Part shown: positions 24,352 through 36,610 of the stretch, piece by piece | Layout: each line of letters begins with the position of its first letter | How positions within the stretch are numbered: the first letter of the stretch is position 1 | Source of the DNA: Pelobates cultripes | Lineage: Eukaryota; Chordata; Amphibia; Anura; Pelobatidae | Reading direction: 5' to 3' | DNA length: 64,000 bases | Assembly (NCBI GenBank): GCA_933207985.1 | Contig: OW240916.1 | Location: 83,511,758 to 83,575,757, forward strand | Program-made: the position numbers and the translations under genes | The notes under the pieces: generated by a model | Seen by the model: the letters and a program-made list of their open reading frames with translations, nothing else | What the model was told of the DNA's origin: nothing | The model's database searches: none

Positions 24352-27300
24352 ATGATGACATTAAATGCACAGGGACTAAATAACCCAGATAAAAGAGCCA
24401 TGGTATTCCAATATATTAAAAAGGAAGGAGCAAAAATTATATTATCACAAGAGAACTGTTAGTTAAAGTGAGATATAAAGAGGATAAAAAGAAATGTGGG
24501 GTTGCTCTTTTGGTAACAAACGATCTAGATATTCATATCACATACCAAGATATAGATAAAAACAGAAGGTATATTATTGTAGTATGCAAAATACAAAATG
24601 AAGAATTTACTATTGCCAATATTTATGCTCCTAATGTTAATCCCGTTTCGTTTATACAAAATTTTTTGATTGAGCTTGATAAAATAAAAAAAGGAAAGAT
24701 AATTAAAGGGGGAGATTTTAATTGCATTATGGATGGAATGTTAGATAGAAATTCATTAGTAGGAGTTACCCAAGATAAAAAAGGCAAAAAAATGTCAAAA
24801 CAATTCTCATGTTTAACACACAAGTATAGGCTATTGGATTTATGGAGGATTAATCATCCCCAAGAAAAAGACTTTACCTGTTTTTCTAAAACGCATTGTA
24901 CATATTCTAGATTAGATTTATTCTTGGGGTCAGCAGAGATCTCATACAGGATAAAAAAAAGTAACCTGGGCAGACCATAATCTTCCTGTATTAGAGTTTA
25001 CCATAAATCCAGCTAACAAAATAAGGAATAGTTGGAGATTAAATGATTGTTTGCTAAAGAATGCTCATGATATTGAGAATATAAAAGATTTAACAAATCG
25101 CTTTTTTGTAGATAATAAAAACAAAGGTACCTCGTATGCAATAGTTTGGTGCAGACTAGGCAGACTTGAGGGGTCATTTTATTAAAATGGGCTCAATTAG
25201 AAATAAAAATAGGTCAGCCTCCCTGACGGAACTATATAATTCTCTTTATGACTTAACAAAATCTAATAAAAATAAACCATCTAAATATTTAAGTGAAAAA
25301 ATAGCAACAATAAAGGATAAAATCAACGAAATATTACTCCAACAAACCTCAAAAAAATTAGAAAACTTAAGAATAAAATGGTATTACAGAGGTAATAGGG
25401 CAAATAAAATGCTCACAAATAAGATTACAAGTAGAAAAATGAATATGACAATACAGAAAATTATTACTGAGGAAGGGTTACAACTAACACCAGAAAAAAA
25501 TAGGTAAAGCATTTAACTCCTATTACCAAAGCCTATATAATTTGCCTAATCAAGCATATAACCCAGAATCATATTTCCAAAATAAAAGGTTGAAAAAACG
25601 TCCGACTGAACAACTTAAACTTATTAATGAACCTTTCTCAGAAATAGAGATTAGGAAGGCAATAGATTCACAAAAAAAAAAATAAAACTCTTGGTCCGGA
25701 TGGGTACTCTAACTTATTCTATCAACAATTTAAGGAAGTCTTGGTATTACATCTTAAATACCTTTTTAATAATATAGTTAAGGAAAAGGATATACCCAAA
25801 GAAATGTTATATGCAAATATTATCCCTATTCAAAAGCCGGACAAATTAATAGAATACATAAAGAACTACCGCCCCATTTCCTTGTTAAATTCTGATCTAA
25901 AAATGTATGAAAGTATTTTAGCAAATAGGATGCAAACTGCCCTTCCTTTCTTGATTCATAAAGACCAGGTTGGCTTTATGAAAGATAGATACTATTAAAT
26001 ATAATAATAGTGTGAAAACAATGGTGGATATTCTGGATAACATTCATGAATCAGGAGCCCCACTTCTGGCCCTGCCATTGGACGCGGAGAAGGCCTTTGA
26101 CAGGGTCAGGTGGGATTTCCTAAAGGCAGCCATGAAAGCCTTCGGTTTTGAGGGCTGGATATTGGAAGCTATTATGGTCCTATATAACTGCCCGATGGCA
26201 AGAACTATACGGAGGGGCATAACATTGGATTGGTTTAAAATAAGAAATGGAACAAGACAAGGTTGCCCGTTATCTCCGTTGCTTTATCTGTTATATATAG
26301 AACCCTTAGTTTGTGACATCAGACAAAATGAAAAAAATTAAAGGAATCATAATAGGCCAAGAAGAATATAATAATCTACTTTATGCGGACGATGTCTTAT
26401 TAACTACCTCAGACCCTATAACATCTATAGACGAGTTACTAAAAGTTATACTCAAATTTGGACAATATTCTAATTTTAAGCTAAATGTTGATAAAACTAT
26501 TATTGTAGCTAAAAATATAAGTAAGGAAGAGAAAATGAAAATTAGAACAAATTCTGTTTGAATGGGCAAAATAAAGTATACAGTACCTGGGAATAAAAAT
26601 ATCTAGTAACCCAAATATGATCTTGGAGCATAATATTATGCCCTTGATGAAACAAATAAATAAACAATTAAAAGAGATGAGAACTATTGAGATATCATGG
26701 ATTGGCAGAATAAATGTAGTAAAATCTTATATAATCCCCAGATGGAGTGATATATTTCGTATGTTACCTTTGAAAATGCCCAAATCATGGCTTACGATGA
26801 TCCAGTCAGCTTTAGAGTCATTTATATGGCTGGAAAAAAAACCAAGGGTTAATAAAAAAATATTGAATTTAAAACCTAAACAAGGAGGGATGGGCATACC
26901 AGATATTACAGAGATATACGAAACGTGTTCTTTGGCACATATAGTGTCCTCTTTGAATTAGAGATCCAGTGGGGAAGCCTGGGCAAAAATAGAGGCTACG
27001 AGATCGAAAGTTTCAGACTTATTGGTCCTGTTTTGGAAAATACATGGGAGGGAGAAAGATAACATGGGTCTAATTTTAAATAATTTACTAGCTCAATAGA
27101 AAAATTGGAAAATAAGACTTAAGATAATAGATCAAATCATTGATGACCTTCCACTGAATATTTTGGTCGCTAATATTGAAGACCTTAATCTTAAAGTTTG
27201 GATGGCTAGAGGTATTTATAGAATAGATCAGATAATTCAACAATATCAGACTAGGCCTTTTGAAGAAATTAGACAAATGTTCTCCCTCCCATATAGAGAA

Positions 27301-28003
27301 AACTTTACATATTTGAGGATAAAGCATTTTTTAGCGAAACATAGAGTAAGTAATAACAACTTAGTATCAAAATGTGTTAAATTATATAATAATTATAAAA
27401 TAATCCCAGAGTTCCCAGCATTGAAGTAATGGGAAAAAGATTTACATATTAGAATCAAGAGAAATGAATGGATAAGCGCAAATAAAGCAGTAACTAAGGC
27501 TATACATTGCCTAAACGGATAGCCATCATAAAATCCTTAATAGATGGCATTATGTTCCGGCTAGATTAGGAAGAATGTATCAAGAAACTCATTTTGTGTG
27601 CTGGAGATGTGCCTCCCCTAGTGCAGATTATGTTCATGTTTGGTGGTCTTGTCCGACAATATCCCATTTATGGAAGAAAGTAGCAAAATTTTGCAAGGAA
27701 GAGTTAGAGGTGGATTTAGATTTTACTTGTGGATCAATGATATTACATCTTGTTTGGCCCACAATGCCAGTGAGTAAAAAATAGTTAATTATACATATCC
27801 TAGTAGAAACTAAGGCAACTCTGGCTAGATATTGGAAGCTCCCAGAATCCCCCCGATGGGAGATGATAAAAAAAGCAGGTGATGAACCACTGTAAAATGG
27901 AAATAGGGATATTGAGACAAGATAATTATTTCAATCCACGAATTGAACAATGGCAAAAATGGATTATAAAGATGGAAGAAAAGAGAGAAATGAGACTTAA
28001 TTA
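24352..28003 (+). pseudogene. LINE ORF2 (endonuclease-RT), multiply broken
   Basis: From the ATG pair near 24352 (MTLNAQGLNNPDKRAM) the AP-type endonuclease is seen with NIYAPN, GGDFNC and YSRLDLFLG. RT motifs follow: YRPISLLNSD (25870), LDAEKAFDRVRWDF (26080), NGTRQGCPLSPLLYLLY (26245) and YADDVLL (26380). The C-terminal CWRCASPSADYVHVWWSCP lies at 27600. At least six frame changes or stops (for example near 24460, 24975, 25500, 25690, 26000 and 26340) make it non-functional. Confidence 0.88.
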
Positions 28004-28480
28004 ATTTCAACAGGTGTGCCCAGATGAGCTAAATAGTCCTTAATACATAATACCATAGTCTAAGAAAAGGTAAAGAAAGAGAAAGGGAAAGAAAGAGGTC
28101 TAGAGTGTAAATTGGATGATATTAATAATATACTGTGATTATAAAATTAGACTTCCTTCTTACCCTTCACTCTCAAGTAGCTAATGATAACCTCTCGGCA
28201 AGATGTATTTTTGTTGTTTATTTACGATTTTTATTTTATGTTGCTGGAGACTGAGTTAAAAAGGGGAAAGAGAAAAGGAAAAGCTATATATTCCTCTGAA
28301 GTACAAATTTAAAATACATGCGTGCTCAATATATTTAATATCCTCCTCCAGCAGGGTCTTGTTCGCATGTTTCTGTACTTCATGTATTTATATGTCTTGT
28401 ATTTAAGTGTATTATATGAAAAAAAAGAACAACATTTAAAAAACTATAAAGAGAAAAAAAGAAAATCTTATTCTTTCGAC

Positions 28481-28826
28481 AAGAAGTTCCAAGGTCAACA
28501 TAAATAAAATGGGATCCAAGGTCAATATATATAAAAGGGGGACAAGGGGACATCCCTGCCTAGTTCCATTTTTTTATTGAAACCCAGTTTGCGGAGATGC
28601 CAGGACCCACTGTTTTAGCCGTGTGTTCCATATATATTGCCATTATAGCGTTTTTTATTTGACCCCTAAATCCAAAAATATACTAACAGAAGAACAATTA
28701 CTAACAGAAGAACAATTGCAAGAATTAAATGTACCTTTTGTGGCTCAGGAGTTGGAAGATGTAATTAATAAACTTAAGTTGAATAACTCCCCAGGTCCCA
28801 ACAGCTATGCAAATCTATTTATTTAA
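28481..28826. mobile_element. older LINE: inversion junction of twin-primed copy
   Basis: 28481-28669 reads on the minus strand as the RT palm (IKNAIMAIYMEHTAKTVGPG, continuing the 20640-22500 copy). From about 28670 the sequence reads on the + strand as an upstream RT part (EEQLQELNVPFVAQELEDVI then LKLNNSPGPNSY). The orientation flips within one element, which is the structure expected from 5' inversion during LINE integration. Confidence 0.72.
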
Positions 28827-28829
28827 GAA

Positions 28830-31800
28830 GCCCGCAGGCCTGCCATATACTTGGCGGGTCCTCCACCCGGAGGAGAAGGATTTCTCCTACTACTCACCAG
28901 TGCTCCGCAGACACAGCCGCCTTGACTATATCCTTATCTAGCAGGAATACTTGAACCTCCTTCAGGCCTGCCACATTTGGACTGCTCCATGGTCAGACCA
29001 CTCTCCGGTCCTGGCCATATTAAGCTCCCTGTTCTTCAAGCCCAGGGGCAGGCAATGGAAGCTCAATGAACAGATCCTGGGCAATTCGCTTGCCGTTGAA
29101 GAAGCCCGAGAGGTGCTGAGGCACTACTTTGAAGTCAACAACACCCCCTAGATCACACCATTGCCGCGGTGGGAAGCCCATAAATGCGTAATAAGGGGCC
29201 ACTTCATTAAGATCTGCACCAAGCGCAAAAAGAAGCTCTGCAGTTACCTGTCGGACCTCTACACCAGGACCACACAACTTGAACAAGAGCATAGGACCAC
29301 ACCTATGGAGGACACCTACTGGACCCTCCTGGAAGCTTGAAGGGGACTGAGGCAACTGCTGTCCCAAAAACTGTTGCATACACTCGGCAAATCACGTAGA
29401 TACTTCTACGAGCACTCAAACAAATGCGGCCGGTTGCTAGCCATAATGCTTCAAAAGAAGCAACGTATGTCCCAGAACACTAAAATCAACACAGCCGACG
29501 CATCCCTTACACAACAACCAGACAAAATCGTTGCAGAGTTCCAGGACTTCTACACAAAACTTTATAATTTGCCAGTGGACAGATGCGAGAGTACCTGGAG
29601 CAACACGTGCACCAGACACTGACACAAGCCTAATTGGAGGTCTTGGACTGCCCCATTACGCTGGAGGAACTCGCTGGGGCCCTAAAGAACTCCAAAATGA
29701 ACAAGGCCCCGGGCCCGGATGGCCTTTCGGCCTAAATTCCATATTAGAAGGTGGACGGTTCCCGGATGGCACCCTCATAGCAACCATAGCAGTTATACCG
29801 AAGGAGGGAAAGGATCCTACTGCTTGCACCAGCTATAGCTCCATCTCGCAATTCAATGCGGATCTTAAACTGTTCACTAAGGTCCTGGCCCCCCACATAG
29901 GGCTCATCACTCCGGATTTGGGGCACCCCGACCCGACTGGCTTCATACCAGGCCGGGAGGCTAAGGATAACACCATATGGGCTGTCAACATCATGCACAC
30001 CACCCGGAACGTCTCCCGTGGAGGTCTTTTGCCAGAAGGCATTTGACTGGATAGATTTGCAGTTCATGCAGGCGACCCTGCAAAAAATGGGTTTTGGCCC
30101 CCACATGCTGACATGGATAGCGGCCCTGTTACAACCCCGAGGGCTTGCTTATGGATTAACTGAGGCTTATCCCCAGCATTTACAATACGGAATGTAACAC
30201 GACAGGGATGCCCTCTGTCCCCCCTCCTGTTTGCCCTCACGCTTGAGCCCTTCCTGGAGGCAGTCAGACGTGACGGGGGCATAATGGGGTTTGCACTCGG
30301 TGAAGTGGTCAACAAGGTAGCGGCATACGCAGATGATCTGCTGTTCTTCGTCAAGAACCCAATAGTTACACTACAGAATCTGCTGGCAGCATTCAAGAAA
30401 TATGGGAAGATTTCAAACGTAAAACTTAACACAGACAAATCTGAAGCGCTCCCACTGACACTGCACACAGGGTTGCTGGAACAATTAAAAACAAACTTCT
30501 CATTTAATTGGTGCACACATCGCATCAAGTACATTGGAATTTGGCTGACGAAAGACCTGGACCAAGTGCACCCAGAAAATTTCCTACCCCTGCTACAGAC
30601 GCTGCGATCAGACATGCTGCGGTGGGGGGAGTTGTGCATATCATGGTTCGGCAGGATCAACACCGTAAAAATGAACCCCCTGCAGCGACTCCTGTACCTC
30701 TACCAGACCATCATATCCAAATCCCCCAGGCCTTATTCAGGTCTCTGAACACGGCTATCAGGCAGTTAATATGGAGATTGGCTTCAGCCAGGCTCAAACA
30801 TGCACAGCTTATTCTAACGAAATGTTTGGGCAGTGTGGGACTGCCCTCAATGCAGATGTACTACCGCGCCATGCACCTCCTCCGCATAATAGACTGGCAC
30901 ATGCCGAAAACAGACAAGCAATGGGTCCACCTTGAATGCATACAAGCCCAGGGAGGAATACCGCAAGTAACGTGGTTACTGAACCCCCCTGCAGACCAGG
31001 GAAATATGTGAACATCTGCTCATTGGAGCGACCCTGAGAGTCTGGTCCAGAATACGATACAAGCTGAAGCTTTCGACCAACCCAGCTCCTTTGACACGAG
31101 TGGTTTATAACCCAGCGATAGTGACGCGGTGGGGCTCAGAAGCCCAGACAGGCTGCATCTGGGGGACTGGTGCACTAACAAGCAATTGAAACCCTTGGAA
31201 AATCTACTGACACAGAATTGCATGACAGGGATGCTCAGATTTAGGTACCACCATATCCAGCGCTACTACCATACGCTACCTGGAAAGCATCTTGTTCATA
31301 GACACCTAACCCAATTTGAGGCACTGTGTTCGGACAGGGTGTACCTACAGCAGGGAATCACTGTTCTTTATGCCATGCTACTCACGGCCAATCAAAGTGT
31401 GCACAAGCCACGGGGTCCACACTATCTGACCTGCAAAGGGAGAAAATCCTAACACACCAGGGGACGATCAGCTCCAAAATACAGGAACTTAACTATAAAC
31501 TCCTGATGTGCTGGTACAGGATGCCTGCACGGCTGTTCCACATAGGCGTAACACCGACTGCCCAATGTTAGAGGTGCGGCATGGCTGAAGGTATGTATCT
31601 GCACATTTGGTGGTCATGCCCACCAATAGCTGTCTTTTGGCAAAAAATACATAGAATGCTGATAGACATTCTGGATTTGGACATTCAGTTGCAACCTCTC
31701 CCAATGTTGCTCCATCACACCAAGATGCTGATTGGAGCTTACAAGAAGCCCCTTACACTTTCTTTCAAAACGCTGCCAAAAGCCTGATCCCAGCCAGATG

Positions 31801-32755
31801 GAAGTCACAGAATGTCCCTACCATAACGAACTGGATAGAGAAAGTGGAAGAGATCCACAGCATGGAGACCCTCATGGAGGACCTACGGGGTACCGCAGAA
31901 TGTAGCACACGATTATGGGCTCCTTGGATTGAATATACGGCTCACAAATCCACAGAGCAGTTGGCGTAGAAGGCTAGTTGACTGGCGTTCAGTCCCATTC
32001 GCTCAGCGAGCCCCGCAGGCCGTGGGAGCGGTGGCGTGGGGGCGGACTTTTTCCTACACCTTCCCCTTCCCCACCCTCACCCCTCCCGGCCCAGCTTCCA
32101 CCTCCCTGCCCTTCCATTCCTCCCTCCCTCCCCTTCCTCCCTCTCTTACTCTTCCCCTGCAAGAACAGACACAGTGCTCTCCTCACATGACTTACCATTC
32201 CCTCGACACTTACGTGGACACCATATGGGCAGGGGGCACGACACCATGGACCCATGGTGAATACCAAGAGCCTATTGACACAGCTGTAGGGGTCAACAGT
32301 GGGCACTGGACCAATTAACATAAAACCAAGCCCCTCTTTCTACTTGCACTTTTGAGTGCCTCCCCATAACACCTGATTTGCGCAATGGGCTTTAGACACT
32401 CTCTGACTTGCTCAAGGACTTGCTTACGATCATTGTGCCTAAACCAATGCATAGCCGGGCCTATCGTGCCGGTAATAATGTACACCTGTGCCTAAGCTTG
32501 ACATCCGGTACCTAACACACACTTTATTTAGTCACGCTAGAGCTCAGCAGAGATGGGCCCTGGGTTAGAGCGAGCAGCAACTGTTGTGTTTCTAATTCCT
32601 TACTTTAATGTACTCCTGACCCTTTACAACACAAAAACCTGTGCACGTCATAAGAATGCTATGCTGTTCTACCATGTCATTTTTCTTGTAACTTGCAACC
32701 AGTTACATTGTAATGTCATTTATGCCTAAATGCACAACTAAAAATAAAGATTGTC
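28830..32755 (+). mobile_element. GC-richer Tx1/L1-type LINE, 5'-truncated
   Basis: The first recognisable part is the endonuclease C-terminus (RRHSRLDYIL, DHSPVLAI near 28910-29010). RT motifs follow: TRQGCPLSPLLFALTLEPFL (near 30200), AAYADDLLFF (near 30325), ISWFGRINTVKMN and the C-terminal CGMAEGMYLHIWWSCPP (near 31580-31625). The 3' end is AAAATAAAGATTGTCAAAAA. Many stops and frameshifts are present. It is inserted in the inverted part of the older LINE. It belongs to a different, GC-richer subfamily from the 22501 copy. Confidence 0.85.
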
Positions 32756-32844
32756 AAAAAATAATAATACCCTTCCTTGTACACAATAATCAAATAGAAA
32801 TCCTATTTGATCATTGTGTACAAGGAAGGGTATTATTATTTTTT
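32756..32844. repeat. 42-bp-arm perfect-like hairpin at LINE 3' junction
   Basis: The left arm (32756-32797) and right arm (32803-32844) are inverse complements with one mismatch and a 5-base loop. The hairpin begins in the A-rich tail of the LINE at 32755 and ends where the older LINE RT resumes. It may reflect fold-back during integration, or an assembly artefact. Confidence 0.9.
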
Positions 32845-33000
32845 GGGTGGAGGGTGTCAAACAACAACTATATTAGATTGTGCTACTAGGAATAATCTGG
32901 TCCCGTCACTTGATACTGAGAAGGAATTTGACAGGGTCAGCTGGGGATTCATGAATCGGACTTTAGATAAATTTGGATATATTGCATTTTTTATATAGAT
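32845..33000 (+). pseudogene. older LINE: RT fragment, + strand
   Basis: The frame contains ILDCATRNNLVPSLDTEKEF followed by DRVSWGFMNRTLDKFGYI, the RT motif A region (compare LDAEKAFDRV). It ends where the minus-strand part at 28669 would continue the protein (IKNAIM). It is therefore the distal part of the inverted 5' segment of the older LINE. Confidence 0.75.
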
Positions 33001-33274
33001 TTTTACGTTTTACATGCAATTTCATGATACTTTACATTATCATTAGCACCATAATTGTATTAATGAGGATGAGCCCAGTACAAATAATAAAAGTCTACCT
33101 TGTTCAAAGGTGTATAGATATGATTGTCTTTTGTACTTAATACAGAATCTCATAAACCGAAAATGTTAAATATAAATATCAATTTAGCTGTCTACCTGGC
33201 TATCCAGATACCTTTCATCTTTATCTATTATTTATGTACATACATGTAATATTAGTATTTCTGTACATTTTTAG

Positions 33275-33360
33275 ATTACTCTCTTATGAAAGATGCAGAG
33301 TCGTATGAATTAACTCTAAAGAAATATCAGCTGTTGGAGCAAATGTCATTGAAAGTCAAG
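33275..33360 (+). CDS. adam10-like: ADAM10-like exon d (late prodomain, diverged)
   Basis: The exon follows a TTTTTAG acceptor and ends at GTCAAG|GTATGG, entering in phase 1 and leaving in phase 0. It encodes DYSLMKDAESYELTLKKYQL followed by eight more residues. By position it corresponds to the human stretch around GGCADHSVFERMRKYQ, of which only the KYQ core is retained. The human cysteine of that stretch, usually given as the cysteine-switch residue, has no counterpart here. The exon is recognised mainly by its position, phase and KYQ anchor. Confidence 0.75.
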
Positions 33361-33549
33361 GTATGGTAACTCAGAAACTTATTATAACCTGTTACTTGTC
33401 AACTTGTCAACAATATAATACAAATAAAGTAAATATAAGGCACTGAAAAATTATTTTGGTATAATATAAATTAAGAGCAGCAACCACAAAAAATAATTCA
33501 AAAATATATATATTTTGTCAAATTGTGTGGCTATATCTTCTGTCTAGAT

Positions 33550-33725
33550 CAGTGGTTCCCAACCCAGTCCTCAAGTACCTCCGAACAGTTCAGGATTTAG
33601 GGATTACACGGTTGTGTCTAAGGTGTTTTAGTAAAAAGAAAACAAAAAACACTTTAGACACAACAGGGTAATTCCTAAATCCAGGATTGGTAGGGGGTAC
33701 TTGAGGACTGGGTTTGGAACCAGTG
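33550..33725. mobile_element. palindromic hAT MITE
   Basis: It starts CAGTGGTTCCCAACCCAGTC and ends with the near-inverse (GACTGGGTTTGGAACCAGTG). An exact 8-bp duplication GTCTAGAT (33542-33549, 33726-33733) flanks it. Nearly the whole 176 bp can fold on itself. This is a widespread vertebrate hAT MITE type. Confidence 0.92.
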
Positions 33726-33818
33726 GTCTAGATTGTTGCAGAACTTCCTGTTTTCTAATAGTCACACTTTGCTAACCACAATTTTCTGATTACGTCACTG
33801 GGAAATATACATAAGGTG

Positions 33819-34760
33819 TAGGGATGTGCATGGGAAAAATATTCGGTTCGGTTCGGCATTCCGAAATTCGGGACTTCAGCACTTCGGGACTTCGGTTCGG
33901 CACTTCGACACTTTGGAACTTCGCACTTCAGAAATTCGGAAATTCGGCACTTTGGAACTTTGTCACTTCGGCACTTCAGGACTTCAGGTAAGTGTATGGT
34001 TAGGGTTAGGGGTAGGGTTAGGTTAGAGTAGGGTTAGGGGCTGGGTTGGGTTAGAGGTAGGGTTAGGGTAGGGTTAGGGTAGGGTTAGGGATAGGCTAGG
34101 GGTAGGGTTAGGGTAGGATTACGGTTGGTTTAGGAGTAGGGTTAGGGGTAGGATTAGGGTAGGGTTTGGGTTCGTTTAGAAGTAGGGCTAGGGGTAGGTT
34201 TAGGGGTAGGATTAGGGGTAGGGTTAGAAGGGGTAGGGTTAGGGTCGGATTAGGAGTAGGGTTAGAGGTAGGTTTATGGGTAGGGTTAGGGTAGGGTTAG
34301 GGGTAGGGTTAGGATTATTTTTAGGGTTAGAGGTAGGGTTAGGGGTAGGGTAGGGTTAGGATAGGAGTAGGGTTAGGGTAGGGTTAGGGGTAGGGTTAGG
34401 AATAGGGTTAGGGTTACCCTACCCCTACCCTAACCCTACCCCTAACCCTGCTCCAACCACTAACCCTAACCCTACCCCAACCCCTAACTCTACCCCAACC
34501 CTAACCCTACCCCTAAACCTAACCCTACCCCTAACCCTACCTCTACCCCAACAACTAACTCTACCCTAACCCTACTCCAACCCCTAGCCCTAGGCCAACC
34601 CCTAACCCCAACCCTCTCCTGTTTTGCCACTTTTCCAAAATCCAAAGCACTTCGGAAATTCGGCACTTTGGCATTCCGGACATTTGGAAGTATCTGAATG
34701 TCCGAATTTACGAAATTCGTCCGAATTTGCTTTCGGAACGAAACAAATTGCACATGTCTA
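33819..34760. mobile_element. MITE with fold-back telomere-like array, complete
   Basis: It starts TAGGGATGTGCATGGG and ends TTGCACATGTCTA, inverted relative to each other. Inside are arrays of TTCGG(C/A)ACTTCGG-like units on the left (33840-33985) and right (34640-34740). Between them lie GGGTTAGGGGTAGGGTTAGG variants (33990-34405) switching to CCCTACCCCTAACCC (34410-34620). TA dinucleotides flank the ends. No protein is encoded. Confidence 0.85.
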
Positions 34761-36137
34761 CGAAGGTTTTATAGAGCAGAGCCTTGCTTATTATCTTCAT
34801 ATTGAAATCATTTTCATGATTAGTGTTAAAACAATGAAAGTAGAAGGGTTTCAGAATTCTGTTTGGAAAATAATGTTAGCGTTAAAAGTACAGGTAAATG
34901 AGGATATCTTTAATCAGAAGAGACCAACTGGAGCTTGTCCATCACTGCGGCTTGCAGCATTGGCTTTGTACTGTGATATGAGCCATGGAAAATAAGTTCT
35001 CTTATCAAGTACGACTTTTTCTTGATATTTATACTTGACTTAAACCTTGTTTAATTAATTTTCAGTAAGACTGTGTAATTCCATATCACTGTGTAATTCC
35101 ATATCACATTGAGGGAGATATGGTGTGGCTTTCTGGGCAATGGATTTATTAGTGTAGATTTTTTTTTTTCCAATGTCACAGAAGAGGTCCATATCTAAAG
35201 AAGCTCTAGGAGACAGCATATATGCTTACCTAATAATCTCTTTTTCAGAACGTGTCCTCCCTCCTTTTCTGTTTTAAAATGTATGTTAAATGTTTTTTAC
35301 TCATCTCACTTCCAGTGCCGAGACACCATTGTTATATACTGATGTCTTCTGTGTTCTCGTCCATTCTAATGTTTGTCTTAGAATGGAAACACATGCATGT
35401 CAAAATGCCACGCTCATCCAATCAAATTACCTGTATGAAAAACATTGATTGAACAACGGAGTCTGGCTCAGTTATTGCAGCAAAAGCATCTTTTAGTGGC
35501 TCTCAGAAAGACAGGGCAACAAGATGAAAGCAAATTGCACACAGAAAGATTACAAGGTGAACGTAGAATGAAATGCCCAGAGGGAAGGAGACAGACAATA
35601 AACAGAAATGGCAATTGGGCAATGAGAGCAAAAAGACTGACCAGGGAGACCAGATAAGGGCCATGAAGGGACAAAAGGTGCAAGGATGACCAGTAAAGAT
35701 ATACACATAATAGGTAAACCCATAAATTGAGAATAGGGCTAGCATAGGGAGAAGAATCAAAGAACACCTTGTGTTTAACGAATAAGAACATCAAACCTGA
35801 TATTTATTTCTACTTTGTTCAGTTTGTACATTAATGTACTAAGCAATAATAGACTAAGCACCTTCCTAGATTTCAGGAAACAAGTTACCATACAATAGAA
35901 AATGCTAAAAATTATCCTAATAAATTAAATGTCATCTGAGATGCATGCCATGGAGGATAGGAATAAAAAAAAGTAAAGGTTTGGGTTAGCCATCCATATT
36001 TACGAGTGCTCAGATGGAAACACATTAGGTGACTAACTGTAAACATAACATGTTCATTCTAGAGAGTTTGTTTAAAATATTGCAATTAATTCCCTAGACA
36101 GTCACATCTACGATCCTCTCCCAAGATTGGCAATATT
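34761..36137. other. intron, nothing recognised
   Basis: No exon, RNA or clear repeat termini were found. Short open frames here lack recognisable domains. Confidence 0.5.
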
Positions 36138-36307
36138 CACTTAACCAGTGGCGTACACATGACCCATGGGGCCCCGGTGCGAAAATTGATCCGTGGGCCC
36201 TCCCCCCCGCGCTTACTCGGCGCGGGTCAGAGCCGCAACACATGGCCGGGGACCTGGTCGCAGGGATTGCAGGGCTGCGACCCCGCGACCGCGGTATGCA
36301 CACACAC

Positions 36308-36610
36308 TTAAAGGACCACTACAGACACCCAGATCACATCAGCTCAATGAAGTGGTCTGGGTGCCAGGTCCCTCTAGTTTTAACCCTGCAGCTGAAAACA
36401 TAACAGTTTCAGAGAAACGGCTATGTTTCACTGAGGGTTAATCCAGCCTCTGGTGGCTGTCTCATTGACAGCTGTAGAGGAGCTTCTGCGATTCTCTCTG
36501 TGAAAATCACAGTGAGAAGACACTGAACGTCCATAGGAAAGCATTGAGTAATGCTTTCCTATGGGCGGTTTAAATGCGTGCGCGCCTCTTGCCGCGCATG
36601 TGCATTCGGA
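36308..36610 (+). mobile_element. T2-like MITE, same family as window start
   Basis: The left end is TTAAAGGACCACTACAGACA, followed by CCAGATCACATCAGCTCAATGAAGTGGTCTGG, CATAACAGTTTC and GGGTTAATCC, all colinear with the inverted copy at 1-168. A further hairpin CCATAGGAAAGCATT...AATGCTTTCCTATGG lies at 36530-36563. The right end is uncertain. Confidence 0.65.

Larger units (their letters stand above)
22501..28462 (+). mobile_element. Tx1/L1-type LINE, nearly full length, inserted in older LINE
   Basis: The element is flanked by a duplication AAATCTTATTCTATTCGAC (22482-22500) and AAATCTTATTCTTTCGAC (28463-28480), differing by one missing base. It has a 5' leader, an ORF1, a damaged ORF2 and an A-rich 3' end. 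Target-site duplication by target-primed reverse transcription explains the insertion into the minus-strand LINE. The base composition is very AT-rich. Confidence 0.9.

Noticed and set aside
29020..30663. Minus-strand frames in the GC-richer LINE
   Set aside because: Antisense to recognisable RT motifs on the + strand; no independent support.
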